Origin: Prostheceraeus crozeri
Lineage: Eukaryota > Platyhelminthes > Polycladida > Euryleptidae
Direction of reading: 5' to 3'
Length of the DNA stretch: 64,000 nt
NCBI GenBank assembly: GCA_907163375.1
Contig: CAJQUW010011506.1
Location: 186,001-250,000, forward strand
Shown: positions 48,831 to 60,538 of the stretch, piece after piece
How positions within the stretch are numbered: the first letter of the stretch is position 1
Layout of the letters: the number at the start of each line of letters is the position of its first letter
Notes under the pieces: model-generated
Database searches by the model: none
What the model saw: the letters and a program-made list of their open reading frames with translations, nothing else
What the model was told of the DNA's origin: nothing
Position numbers and translations under genes: made by a program

Positions 48831-51800
48831 CCCCCCCTCGCTCTTTTCGTGCTGACTTACATTTAGGCTACACGGGAAACTTAATTTGTCTTTTTAGACA
48901 TCTTTGGCATACATAATGAAATATTGCAATCACAATGCACATCTTGACATCTTGACACACATATCACAGATAAAAGATATACTTACGACGAAGAAGATTT
49001 ACACTGTCAAAGTGTCACACAGTCAATGTAAAAAGTACCATATGTTTCACATTTTTCAAAATCAAAATCATAGATAGACTCAGACATGCACTTCAAGATC
49101 ATAAATTGCAGATAAAAACGATGTTCTTCCGCTACACCTGGTGAATCCATGTCTCGGAGGCTGTCGTAGAGATTGAATGCCGTGGGTCTTCAAAAACAAA
49201 ATCCGTTCAACGACGTCGGCGAGCAGTAGTGGTCTTCTCCGTAGAGTGGCGGTGCATCAGATGTAACCTCCTTTCCCATTGATTGCTACACCGACTGTCG
49301 ACTTCGTCGAATAAGTATTTCCCAATATGATTAGCGTGTAGAAAGCATCTACATATCATGTCCCTTCAGCTACGCTGGCATAGCTGTGTTAATGATGGCG
49401 CTACTTTACTGCAAATTACGAGCTTACGATTCAGTGTCAGCATCAGTTATCAACCACAGGGTGACGCGCTCTGCCTATCGATTTTTCACGGTGCCTAAAA
49501 GATGCACTGCTCCGATTGGCTCGCTCAGTCTACGTACTACTGTATTGTAAACTGTTATTGTAGAGGCTACACAAATATTTTTTTGCTTCTCTAGATGTTT
49601 CGTAATTTTTAGTGACATCTGACTCGCGATCATTCTTTAAACAGGATTTGCAGGACATCATCTATAGAAACTGAATTTGAGACAAAAATGCTAAATTGTA
49701 TTTCAGCGAGATTAAGCGGACGCCGTTGGGTATGAGAGATCCGTAACTATTTAAAATAAGTCTTAGTCCACAAAGTTCACTTGTGATGAGCACGATAAGT
49801 AAAGATTGAGAAACACTATGGATATAGTATGCGTCGCCGAACAAAATTTTCTATAATTTCTCGTTTTTTACCAATCGCTTCGTCTATCAAACAGTAAAAT
49901 AGAAAAATCCTTTGATAATACTGATATTCCGCATTTACCGCTGAATAAAAAGATTCTGCTAAATACCACTAGAAGCGGAATACCCTTGCTTTTGAGATTA
50001 CATGTAGTTCCTTCTACAGAATGCAAATTTCAAACACGGACATCGACTCCGCGAAGCTTTCGTTATTCAAGAGGTCGATCATGTTTAATTCATTCAATTA
50101 TGAATTGATTGCTGATCTGCTGGAGTGCATATCGCATGCTATACATTGCAAGAGTTGATGGGTTAATCTGCTGAATGCAATACATATGTCTAAAAGCAGA
50201 CAATGCAAACAGGTGTGTGCAAAAGCTTTGAGGTAGGTCTACAGAAGCTTCAGGTTACAGGGAGCATTTCACCTCGACCTGACCATATCAGACTATATCT
50301 CAACCAGAAAGAGCTAGTCAGCGCAATTTTCAGTAAACAGTGAATCTTTCCCATTTTTTGTGATTAATTCTTCTTTCCTGTTGAGATTCGATCCATTAAT
50401 CGAATGAAATTAATGAAATTAATCGGCCGCCTGGAACACAGGTTAAATGAGTTTAGGAACAAAATATAGTCTACGAGTATTGTCGAGTTAACAGTAGTAC
50501 TTATGTAATCTTAGATTAGATTTTCCCACAGACTGCTGCTACTGGATTTCCTTCACTATACTGATTTTCCATTTCCAAGCTCACGAGTCCAAGACTACAG
50601 TCATTAATTATACATTATAACATTTATAATGCTTCAAAGTCTTTTGTAATCTTCACTGGTATGAGCTTGAGTGACAAATTTACGTAGAAGTTTCCATAGG
50701 CTATTTAACAATTTACCTTGAAATCTTTCTGAGTAATTTAGATTCTGTACAGTTGCAAAGTACATCAAAAGTTTGTTTCTAAAATTGTTTTATTGTTTTC
50801 TGATATGAAAGCAGCGATAGAAATGATATAATCTAATGTTTGTTAGCTCCTGAAGAGGGGTGATTTTCCGGGCTTAGGATTTAAGTGAACGATTGATGCT
50901 TTCTTTTGAGGTTGCATTTTCAGTCCCACGTGAGATTCAAAGAACTTTTTCTATAAGCCTGAGGTCATCAACCTAATCCCTATCATCAAGCTATGAGCAA
51001 TTCGGCAAAGCAATATCAATGGGCAGTTCAAGACATGCTTTCAAATCAACATCATCTACTGCAACTCATAATCTAGCGTCAGTATTCATTCGAAATAGGT
51101 TGTAGCTACAAAGCGTAGCAGATTTTCATTGTCTCAGAAAAATAGGGAGACTTTAATTTGACAGCCAAGATGCCACATGTCTTTCAATAGTAATGTAAAT
51201 TATGCATAACTACTAAGTCTTATTTGATAGGTGGGTTCGAAAGGCCATCGGTATAGCTGTCTTAGTGAATCTTGCACGGAAACAAGCTCAAATAGGCCTA
51301 TTTAAGTTCTCCATGATTCGATTCAAGATGCGATTCGCGAATCACGACCAGATTCGATCCGTGATTTGATTCGACTCAAAATTTGCCGACTCGCAGGTCC
51401 CTAGTTTTTGGTATTCTCTCTTGATATTCAATGCGCAACGACAGACCTTTGTTGTAAATGAATATGAAATAAGTGATAATATCGACGTCGACATGCTATT
51501 CAAAAATTAACTAAGTTGCATGTTTATGTCGTATATTTGCTGACACTTAACGAATTTCTTAGGAGTATTATAGACACTCGCCTCCGCCACTATAACGAGA
51601 CATATATTGACTGCGTGTTAGTATATTTAATGGAAGTTTTGCTAAAGTAAGTAAAGATCTTACATTAGCGAGAAATCTGGAGGGTTAAAAGCTAAGGGCG
51701 TGCCAACTCCCCTGTGATCTGTTTGAAGATGTGATCTAGCGGATCTATGATTGCTAAATCACAGAAATAAGATCGATTCAGCGCAGTGTTGACAAATGAA

Positions 51801-52959
51801 TGTTGTGCTGCATTTTTCACATTTAACAGACAAATAGGCCTACTGCTTAGAAAGTATAATAGATGCTTATAATACATAGAACTAAAGTGATGTAAATGTA
51901 TTGCTTAATAATGAAATGTAATCTGCCTGAAGAGAGCGCACCAGAGAAAAATCTGCACACTAGAGGTGTGCCGTCGGCCACAGCGTCGATCAGTTTCGGG
52001 TTTGATATAAAGACGCAATATTTTGAATTTTATCCGAATAAAGTCGAAAATGATTTTTGGGCGCATTTTGGATTCAAGCGGAACATTCTACTCCAAAACA
52101 ACTTTTTAGGAGAGATTGTACAGAACATTAGTTGTTGCAAGCTTTGAGGTGAGAACAAATCGGAACCAATGTCAAAGGTGTGTCTGAATTTCAATCATCC
52201 CTATATTGCCCACTACATATCCACATATAATGGAAGATTTTTTTAGTTTGTCTCATAGTAAAGGTCTACATAGGTTCACATTAGAACACCTTGTTTAAAC
52301 TCATAATTTAATGCAAATGTGCTACACATTCACTTTGACATGTCCTCGAATTTCTGAAACATTTCTTATTAAGATAAGTGCATTCCAGAAAATATATCGA
52401 TAAACTTGAAAAGTCATTATTTAGAATTTCAAAGAATTCTCAAATTTTCAAGTTTAGCGCTGAATTTTAAGTCGTTATCTATACGTTGCTTCTAAACTGA
52501 GTTCAAGTAGGTTGTGAATGATGATTTTTCTACAAATGAGTCGCTAAATCATTATTTCCAATAGCGTCTCATATCTCATAAGCCACTCCCGATTTCGAGT
52601 CAGATAAGGCCAGACGTCTTTAGAAAGGAAGTTCCAAGCAAGTGATCAAAGATTCCATTATCATAGATCAACCAAACTGTTGGAGATCCAACAGTATATA
52701 ATAATAAAAGACTAAAACGGACATTAACATCATGAAAACAATGCTTCATCGAGGATATGCGTTGTCATAACAGCGGTACCTAAACCATGATGACTTGCTG
52801 TGATTGAATAGATCAAGTCAAGAAATCGTGTTTTTCAAAATCAATGGAAATCATGACAAATACTGAAAGTAATGATGGTGACTCACAAACATCAGACACT
52901 AAGACAAGGCAAACTGAGCGTAAAATAAAAATGCATATCGCGACGCAATCGCAACATAA
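48831..52959. other. 4.1 kb without a recognisable gene
   Basis: AT-rich with a G+C-richer patch at 49130-49500. On the minus strand there, RRRPLLLADVVERILFLKTH faintly resembles hAT dimerisation regions but is too short to call. At 51310-51410 repeated GATTCG/CGAATC units and CGCAGGTCCCTAG look like a lone hAT-like end. At 51960 AGAGGTGTGCCGTCGGCC is another possible hAT-type end without a partner. Confidence 0.4.
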
Positions 52960-54735
52960 GGCATGCAATATCACTATTTGATATTCATTCTATATGCGCA
53001 TTGTTCAACAGTATGACAGTCATGGGAAAGAATGAGTTGCGTCTCCTCAACGTTTGACACAATGGTTGGAGAAAACTTCCTGTAATCTGTGACAGATGCG
53101 AGAGGAGAAACGTTGTCTCGAATCTTTATCAAAAGCTGTATGGCTGCACTCTGCCGTCGAACTCTTAAATTTGGGAATGAATCGCAAAAGCAGTCTGGTT
53201 CGCAGATAAGTCGATGTACACGTCGTTGAATTTTTGACAAAACGTCCTCATCATTTTCCAAAGAGACCAACCATCAAGGGAGAACAGCACTCCACAATAG
53301 ACAAAATCAAGCCTTTGTAAATGGAAATCACTTCGTCTTGATCAATCAGGGGTCTCAGAATCCGTAGCGCATGCGTTCGTCTGAAAGCCCATTGATGGAT
53401 AAATTTTTTCACATGAGTACTCCATTTAAGATCCTGTGAAAAATAAACTCCAAGAAATTTTAGATCATTAACGTATTGTACACCAGGGATAACCTGGAGT
53501 AAAAGTGTTGTTGATTTAGGAATTCACATTTGGTGGCATTTACTATCGTTTAGATGCAGGCCAATACTAGAAGACCAAACCAGTATTTTGTTGTGAACTC
53601 TCTTTCTTGAACTCTCCAGCATGAGCTATTATCTGTCACAGGGATGACGAATATACAAATCATCCAGATACTTAATGATTCTCGTGGAATAATATACAGA
53701 TGAAAGGGAACTCATAACTAGATTGAAAAGGTAAGGGCCAAAACTGAACTTTTGGGAATGCCTGACTTAACGTATTGCTTGGCAACTGTACCCTGAAATT
53801 TAACGGATTATGAACGGTCTCTCAGATAGTCAGCAGCCCATTGGACGAAGCCAACTAGAAAATCGTTCCCAGTAAGAGAAGACACAATTTGATCGTGTCC
53901 AAGCTGGTCGAACGCCTCACTGAGGTCGTAGGCAACGAGTAATACACCAGTTCTCTCTGAACGGTCTAGAGCGACTGTAATACTTTCATGGAGGTATATC
54001 AGAGCTGAAGTTGTTGAGGAGATCGGAAGGTTGCCAAACTGATGAGGGCCGAAACATCGACGCAGTTGTGTCGCCATTCCAGACTTCAATACCACATCTT
54101 TCGAATATCTTAGAAAGGGCAGGCAAGAGGGATATTAGCCGAAGGTTATCGATGGTGGCAGGCAAGGATTTGGGTAGGGCTACCGCAGAAATTAAACCAT
54201 GTTTCCACGAAGAGGGGAATTTACGATTCAAAATAAAAATGCTTAGGACATGAGCCAAAGGAGCAGAAAGGATATGCGCGGACCTTTTATACGGAAGTGT
54301 TGGTGTACAATCATTTCCTGGACTTATATTGGCTTTTAAGCGTCGTCATAAGTCAATACACTTGATCAACCTCAACTATCGATGTCCAATCATTTTCATC
54401 AATTGGTGAAGAGGTGAGTATCGTTGGATCAGGTCTTGAGATTTGAAAATTAATAAAAATCTCATTGACTTTATCAGCAGATTCTTCCAGACAGGAGCTG
54501 GTCAAGAACGGAGTCTAACGCATTGTATCCTGAAGATTTCTTACCCCTTATTTCATTTACCACGCTCCATAACTCTTTCGAACTGTTCTTTACACTTGAT
54601 GCCCATTTCCGCCTTTCTTTCAGCAATATCTCCTTGATTTTGACATTGAAATGTCTGAGATGTCTCAGATGTGCCAGTATGTCATTGTAATTGTAAAGAT
54701 TGACGCGGATATCATATCTCCCAAAAATGTAAAAT
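52960..54735 (-). mobile_element. CR1/Rex-type LINE, 5'-truncated
   Basis: Down the minus strand: KERRKWASSVKNSSKELW and VNEIRGKKSS (about 54620-54520); KANISPGNDCTPT (about 54335-54300); AHVLSIFILNRKFPSSWK; FGPHQFGNLPISSTTSAL; LLVAYDLSEAFDQLGHDQIV; catalytic YLDD at 53670-53659; then VHRLICEP..CDSFPNLRVRR and LILSHDCHTVEQCAYRMN near 52980. This is the linker, RT and C-terminal order of a CR1/Rex-like LINE. Frames change several times and stops occur (for example two in a row after GRIC near 54480), so the copy is dead. It differs in sequence from the LINE at 43947 (YLDD against YADD) and is a separate family or subfamily. Confidence 0.75.
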
Positions 54736-55475
54736 CGCTCTAACTTTCAAATATCGTCGCGCATACGCAACGAACCTGTAACTATATTAGGTTTCAGTAA
54801 TAATTCTGCCTGACCGATCATCCGCAATTACCATCAACAAGTAGCTGAATTGTTCATTATAGTCTCGCCAACTTAAACAAGGCGAGAAGTTAGATTTCTA
54901 TGTGTCCACCGATGGTGGACGAGAGGGTCATATAAAGCGCTTCATGTTGAGGATAGTCAATCTATCTACCAACCCAATGTTTGCTATTCTTTGATAAAAG
55001 ACTCTCTGATTTAACCCCAAAAGAATCCGATATTCGAGACCTCCTTGAAACATCGTTAAAGCGTACTTCGTAAGCGACCTGATATCTATACTAAGTTTGC
55101 AATCAACATTTACTGAAGATATCCTTGAAAACACAAAACTTTGCAATTCTTAATTAAGTCTGTTTGTTCCGCATATTACAATAACCAAGAAATGCATGTC
55201 CAGCGAGAAACATGCAAAATTCTTGTCATATGGAGCTCTATCGCTGAAGAGCTACGATACGGTTCTATTAGTGTATGTGACTTTTGCATTGGTATTCATT
55301 ACTCATCAACAATATGGATATCCGAAACACTACATAAAATACACTGCATGTGTAGAATTGCTTTGATCATATCATCAATATGCATTCAAGAATTATGAGC
55401 GATGAAGAATCAACACTGGCTATTTACAAGTAGTTTGCATGCAAAAATCGTCGATATCAGTGCATTCGAACGAGG
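54736..55475. other. No feature seen
   Basis: AT-rich DNA upstream of the truncated LINE. Short frames only. Confidence 0.5.
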
Positions 55476-55625
55476 CCATTTTTTCAGTTCGCCAAGTTCG
55501 GCAGTTCCTCGTTCATTTGGCGATTTTGGTCGTTCATTCAGTTCAAGTTCATTTTAGCTTTGCGCCAGGTCGTTCAAAGTTCATCGCTTAGTTCATCGAA
55601 AAATGTCATTTCACTCAGTTCTTTT
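55476..55625 (+). repeat. GTTC-rich repeat block, left
   Basis: Short units (AGTTCGCC, CGTTCATT, AGTTCAAGTTCA, CGTTCAAAGTTCATCG) recur more than ten times in one orientation. A comparable block with both orientations lies at 59915-60030. Such arrays are typical just inside hAT-type ends, but I could not define termini. Confidence 0.4.
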
Positions 55626-56608
55626 CTGCTCACTTGGCAAAATGGCATTTATGGCAATATGATTGACGAATTTTCAGCAGTAATTGAGCCTTTCGACCGT
55701 ATTTAGAATCCCATAAAAATCCTATACAGTACTTCACATTGTCAGTCACTATTGTTTATTATTAATTACTTCATTACTCTATTATTTTCAAAACAATTTC
55801 CTTTGTTTATTAAGTTAATCCTTATTTTTACTTGTAGAAATGTTAAGCTGCTACAAAATGGGCTAAGTGTGTAGTATTCATCTAAGACATACTTAACTTA
55901 AGTTGTAGTTTAATTATATTCAATATCAATTGCTCTCATCAAGGTTGGAACCGGCTGTGTTTTTAGCGGGCGCCCGCGTGATCAAAACTGGCCGTAATTA
56001 GGCCAGCGTCTCTGCAATCCACTAATCAAGACTGGCAGCTACTCAACTTTGACCGTTCGCTATCATTCGTTCCCGATTTCTAAGTAGCGGGAGGTAGACT
56101 TGTACTCCGACTATAAGTAAGAGTTACCGATGCGCAACGACGCTGATTTTCATCAATTTCTATCCAGATTGATCTTCTATCAGGTAGTTAGACAAATATA
56201 ATATAATATAATATGATATAAGACTTTGATCATGTATTTATTTTTCTATAGTACTCGTTTGAAAAAGTTTGAGCAGGACTCATTCAAAACATGGAATAAT
56301 TTTGCGATAGATAGTCTACATGATTCTTACAAAATTATCCTGAGCATGCGATTCCGGAGATTCTATTTGAGATCGAGTATGGCTTAATTAAGACTAGAAC
56401 TAAGACTGTATAAGTAAATAATTATCTATGGATTAGTAGGCCTATTTAATCAGTATCAACGTACCCTCACTGCCGTCAAGCCAACTACAAAAACTTCGTA
56501 ACACTCATTACGAAAAACCAAACTTCAGCTGCATGTACAATTAGAATCCTCCGTGAACTTAGTAATGAATTGACTTGTCATCTGTTACCTTCTTAGTGTA
56601 CTTCGAAG
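55626..56608. other. No gene seen
   Basis: AT-rich, with a G+C patch at 55940-56110 and a short (TATAA)n run at 56196-56220. Confidence 0.5.
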
Positions 56609-56610
56609 TA

Positions 56611-58475
56611 CAGTAAGGAGCATTTTATTATGGACACAGAATAAATTTATGTGAAATCATCAATTCTTGAGCAACATTTTTTCCAGCTTCTATATTTCGA
56701 TCTTATACATGTACATGCACTGTGCTATTAAATATCTCATTTACTTCATCTGTGATACATTTTGTGTCATGCAGATCATATCTGACCCATGAGTCAATCC
56801 AGCATTGAAATTTGAATTATCACTTCTGTCTTCATATATCTATCGTATAAAATGTCATTTCAATAGTCAGAGAATAGATCAGCTCTGCAAATTAACGAAG
56901 TCATGTGACTATGACTAACTAAACTAGACTGCAATGGTCATGCAATGGATCCCTTCATGTGATTATCCCATCAGATGGCTGCTGTTGAATTCTTCAACAC
57001 AACCGCCAGTGCAGTTAACCACAGTTCAGTTCAGTACACCATGGGTAAACGCAAGGACGTCAGAAGGATCGATCGAAGGATCATCTCATGAAATTTCGCA
57101 AACCGAAGCATTGCTAACTGCCGGAAATCTGACGATGCGACAGATAGCAGCACAAGTTCAAATAAGTCACGGCAGTGTGATGAACATATAAAGAAACGCA
57201 TGCAAGCTGGATTGCATGGACCGGTACGTAAGGGTCGATGTGACAAGAAGCCAAAAACAAATGTCCGAAAAGACAGAACGATGCTTCGCTATTTAAAGAG
57301 GGATCCACTTATGTCGGCAAAGCAAGTGCAAGGTGAAATGCTCAATGACCATGGCATAGAGTTATCAGTACATACCATTCGTCGAAGACTGAACAGCATG
57401 GGCTGTCGATCGGTTAAACCTCGAAGAAGGTTAAAATTGACGCCAGCCATGAAAGCAAAACGATTGGCATTTGCTAGAGCTCATGCAGATTGGACAGTAG
57501 AAGATTGGAGAAGAGTTTGCTTTAGCGACGAGAGTACTTTTGAGTGCCAAACAGCAAGCAGACCTCGTCTTTGGCAGATCCCAGGAAGCCCACCTCCAAT
57601 CCGCGAAAACGTCAAGCATCCAACTAAAGTGATGGTCTGGGGGGTAATATACCACAAAGGCGCGGGCCGTCTTCACATCGTCCATGGGATGATGAATCAA
57701 AGCCAATATCGCCTCGTTCTTGAAAGTCGACTGATTCCGCAAATTGAAGATTCGTTTCTTGGCGGGCCCGACGACACGGTTTTTATGCATGATAGTGCGC
57801 CTTGTCACAAGGCACGCTCCATCACATAATATCTCAACTCCACCAACCTGACAGTGCTTCCATGGCCTGGAAACTCACCAGACCTTAACCCAATAGAAAA
57901 TGAATTGGGTTTTGTCAAGTCTATTATGGCACAAACAACCACTACAACAAGGCAACAGCTTATTTCTTCGGCTTATTGGCCATCTGGTATCGTGATCCGC
58001 GAATGCTCGAAAAAGTTCAGAATTCTATTGATAGCATGCCGAAGAGAATGCGAGATGTCATTGCGGCGAGGGGTGGTCACACACACTATTGATCAAGGCC
58101 TATTTGAATCTTTGAACGTACTTTATTTTTGAATTTTTATGATTCTCTTTTTATGAGCTGTTGCTTCCATGATTTTTGAAGATGAATACTTCAAATGTGT
58201 CGAATATCTTTGTTTTATCTTTGAATCAAAAAACATTCGTTTTTCGATGAAATTCGACAAAAAATAGTTATTCTCCTATGTTCCGATATCAACAGCTGGC
58301 GGGTTCAACATAATTGCAATGTAATTTTTATATACAACATATTATATCGTACTTTGTATGTGTAAGGTATTTAATAGTGTAGAACACTCACATAACACAA
58401 AGAGAAAAGTTAGAAGGTATGTTGTATGAAAATCTAGTATTTTCACTTGTGTCCATAATAAAATGCTCCCTACTG
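56611..58475 (+). mobile_element. Tc1-like DNA transposon, full length, 1.87 kb
   Basis: TA dinucleotides flank the element (56609-56610, 58476-58477). The terminal inverted repeats are about 28 bp with one mismatch: CAGTAAGGAGCATTTTATTA at the left against CAGTAGGGAGCATTTTATTA (complement of the right end), both continuing TGGACACA. One transposase region lies between them. The near-identical ends show a fairly recent insertion, though the coding part is already damaged. Confidence 0.95.
57041..58092 (+). pseudogene. Tc1-like transposase, DD34E, inactivated
   Basis: The likely start is ATG 57041 (MGKRKDVRRIDRR). The helix-turn-helix part (LTMRQIAAQVQISHGSV) continues in another frame, and the frame returns before KKRMQAG near 57190. 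The catalytic region is open from there: first D in CFSDESTF (57527-57529), second D in FMHDSAPCHKA (57791-57793), E in NSPDLNPIEN (57896-57898), with 34 residues between the last two, the Tc1 DD34E signature. An in-frame TAA sits at 57827-57829, and a further frame change near 57980 leads to the usual Tc1 end (SMPKRMRDVIAARGG), stopping at 58090-58092. At least four lesions, so no active protein is expected. Confidence 0.9.
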
Positions 58476-58477
58476 TA

Positions 58478-59914
58478 TGTGTATCATTTGAGCATTAGGC
58501 CCTATTGCCTGTAAAATGGAAAAACAACTAAAATTAATAAATTCTCCTCATGCGCTATAACGGTTATTCTAAGTGCCTACACTTTTTCTATCATCGTCTC
58601 TATGGTCATCTTTCAGTGATAGTGCACGATACTGCCAAAGTGATTAATTGCTAACTATTCTCGCCAATTTGAAGACTAAATATAAAAGTTCTCATCTCTA
58701 AATTGATCAATAGATGAATTGTGAATGTCAACCGCAATCGACTTTTCAACTTTTCGAGGCTTGTAAACTTTGGTCACTTTTGAAAGGAGGTATTTTTCTG
58801 ATTTTTATCTGATTCAAAAATTAAGAAATGCAATATGTTAGCCTATTGCAACCTTTATTTTCACTGGAATGTGCTAGGCATGGACTTTTTGATATGTCAA
58901 TGGGATCTAGAAGTCTATGGTGCCATAGGTAGAAAATACTGGTCAAAATTGAAACATAAATATGCACTTTTCTAAATGAGTTAAAAACACATTTAGTTAA
59001 ACACATCAGATAAAAACACATAAGAAAACATTTGTCATTAACTTCAAAAGTGGGGGCCTTGTTTGATGTTTAAAAATGTGGAAATACCTTAGCAAGCAAC
59101 TAAAATTGCGGACATTTTTGTCAGCTTGAGGATGCATGATAATATTAATCGAGCAAAGCAATGTACAATTCTTTCCATGACTAAATAACGAACATTGAAA
59201 AATTTTACAGATATCTAATCATTCATTCTATAAACTTGTTTTATTGACCGCCAAAAGGGACAAGCTGTCATTGCATGTATCTATGCATGAATTATGTGTT
59301 AAATTCATGCGTTTATGTCAATTATCTTCTTTCATTGAAATGCTTCAAGACTAGTCTTACTCTTAAGTATTTCTTGCGTGTAGGCTACATGTAGGCCTAA
59401 GCTTACAGACTTGAATTTCGATCGTATTTTACAATCGGTCTTCGCATATTTACTTATCTTTTTTAGGAGACTTCGTGGGGAGACACTAACGAAAGTCGTT
59501 TGTTATTATATGAGCGATGCCCCGGAAACAAGTGGACATGTGCTGAAATTCATTTTTTGCCAATATAAGACCTTCTAGTCTTTTTCGGAGGCTCAATGAG
59601 GCAGTGGCTGGTGCATATCTGAGGTCACATATCGCATCGGATAGAGCAATAAGAAGAACGATTTAGTGAATTTTTCTGCCTAAACTGTCAGTTCACGCAC
59701 CCTGTAAACATTGCATGCACTCGCAGACCTTCATGAAAATGAAAAGTCCTAAGCCGAAGTTAACCAATCCCTCGTATCACCTTTAGCATAAGACAGAGTT
59801 CCTGAAATTGAATCCTCAAATCCATATCAAATTTCGCATATGATTAGCGAAATGACAATATGAGAACACACTTCCCGCTTGCACCTAATTTTACAGAAAT
59901 TTGAGAAACCTGTT
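58478..59914. other. No gene seen
   Basis: AT-rich DNA. If the GTTC-rich blocks on both sides are ends of one element, this would be part of its interior, but no coding remnant is visible. Confidence 0.4.
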
Positions 59915-60035
59915 TAGTTCGTTCTTTCATGAACGGCAAATTCGTAGTTCAGCTCAACGGTAGCTAGAAAACCCGATTCGCTCAGTTCACCCGTGAACGG
60001 CTCGAATTCTCACTCAAAAGTTCGATTGGAGGCCT
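59915..60035. repeat. GTTC/GAAC-rich repeat block, right
   Basis: GTTCGTTCTTTCATGAACGG, GTAGTTCAGCTC, CAGTTCACCCGTGAACGG and AAAAGTTCGATTGG lie within 120 bp, with some units forming local hairpins. Comparable to the block at 55476-55625. Confidence 0.4.
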
Positions 60036-60326
60036 ACTAGCAGATGTATTCAAAAATTCCCCATCATCTCACCCTCATTATATTTTAAATACCGGTCAGT
60101 TGTAGGCCTACTTAGGCTTTACATATGTCTACCGAAAAGCCCTGTTCTCTTAAAATTGACGACTTTTCCATGCTCATCGGATGACTATTTCTGGCATGTA
60201 CACAAATAGTATAACTGAATATCACTTTGTTTTATCTTTAGCCAGAGTATAAATGTACAACAAACAAATTAGTTCTATTCAAATTGATCTTTCATCAAGT
60301 AGCACGTTCTCTTCAATTTTGGAAAT
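60036..60326. other. No feature seen
   Basis: AT-rich spacer before the palindrome. Confidence 0.5.
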
Positions 60327-60538
60327 GAATGTAAAGAAAAAATTCTCTCCAAGTTTTACGACTTCTTTGTATTTTAAAATAAATTACCCGACGCGTTTCG
60401 TCTACACAGACTGTGTCAAGGGTGACTGAAGCGTTTTGGTCACCCTTGACACAGTCTGTGTAGACGAAACGCGTCGGGCAATTTATTTTTAAATACAAAG
60501 AGGTCGTAAAACTGGGAAAGAATTTTTTCTTTACATTC
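60327..60538. repeat. Palindrome with 100-bp arms and hammerhead-like core
   Basis: The arms at 60327-60426 and 60439-60538 are inverted copies with a few mismatches, around a 12-bp loop (TGAAGCGTTTTG). The inner 45 bp of the arms are perfect and include CGACGCGTTTCGTC/GACGAAACGCGTCG. The outer end is GAATGTAAAGAAAAAATTCT. On the plus strand 60443-60478 has the box order of a hammerhead ribozyme. This may be two inverted copies of a PLE-type terminal repeat or a MITE. Confidence 0.85.
60443..60478 (+). ncRNA. Hammerhead-ribozyme-like motif, degenerate
   Basis: TTGACACA stands where CUGAUGA is expected. A perfect stem II follows (GTCT, loop GTGT, AGAC), then GAAAC and the self-complementary ACGCGT, ending in GTC, the usual cleavage triplet. 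Stem II, GAAAC and GUC fit well; the first box does not, so catalysis is unlikely as written. The mirrored copy lies on the minus strand in the other arm. Confidence 0.45.

Noticed and set aside
49130-49500. Minus-strand peptide resembling a hAT dimerisation region
   Set aside because: Only about 25 residues look similar, with no BED finger, DDE or terminal repeats nearby.
51896-52147. 83-codon plus-strand frame
   Set aside because: The DNA within it (AGAGGTGTGCC...) looks more like a transposon end than a gene, and the peptide is unknown.
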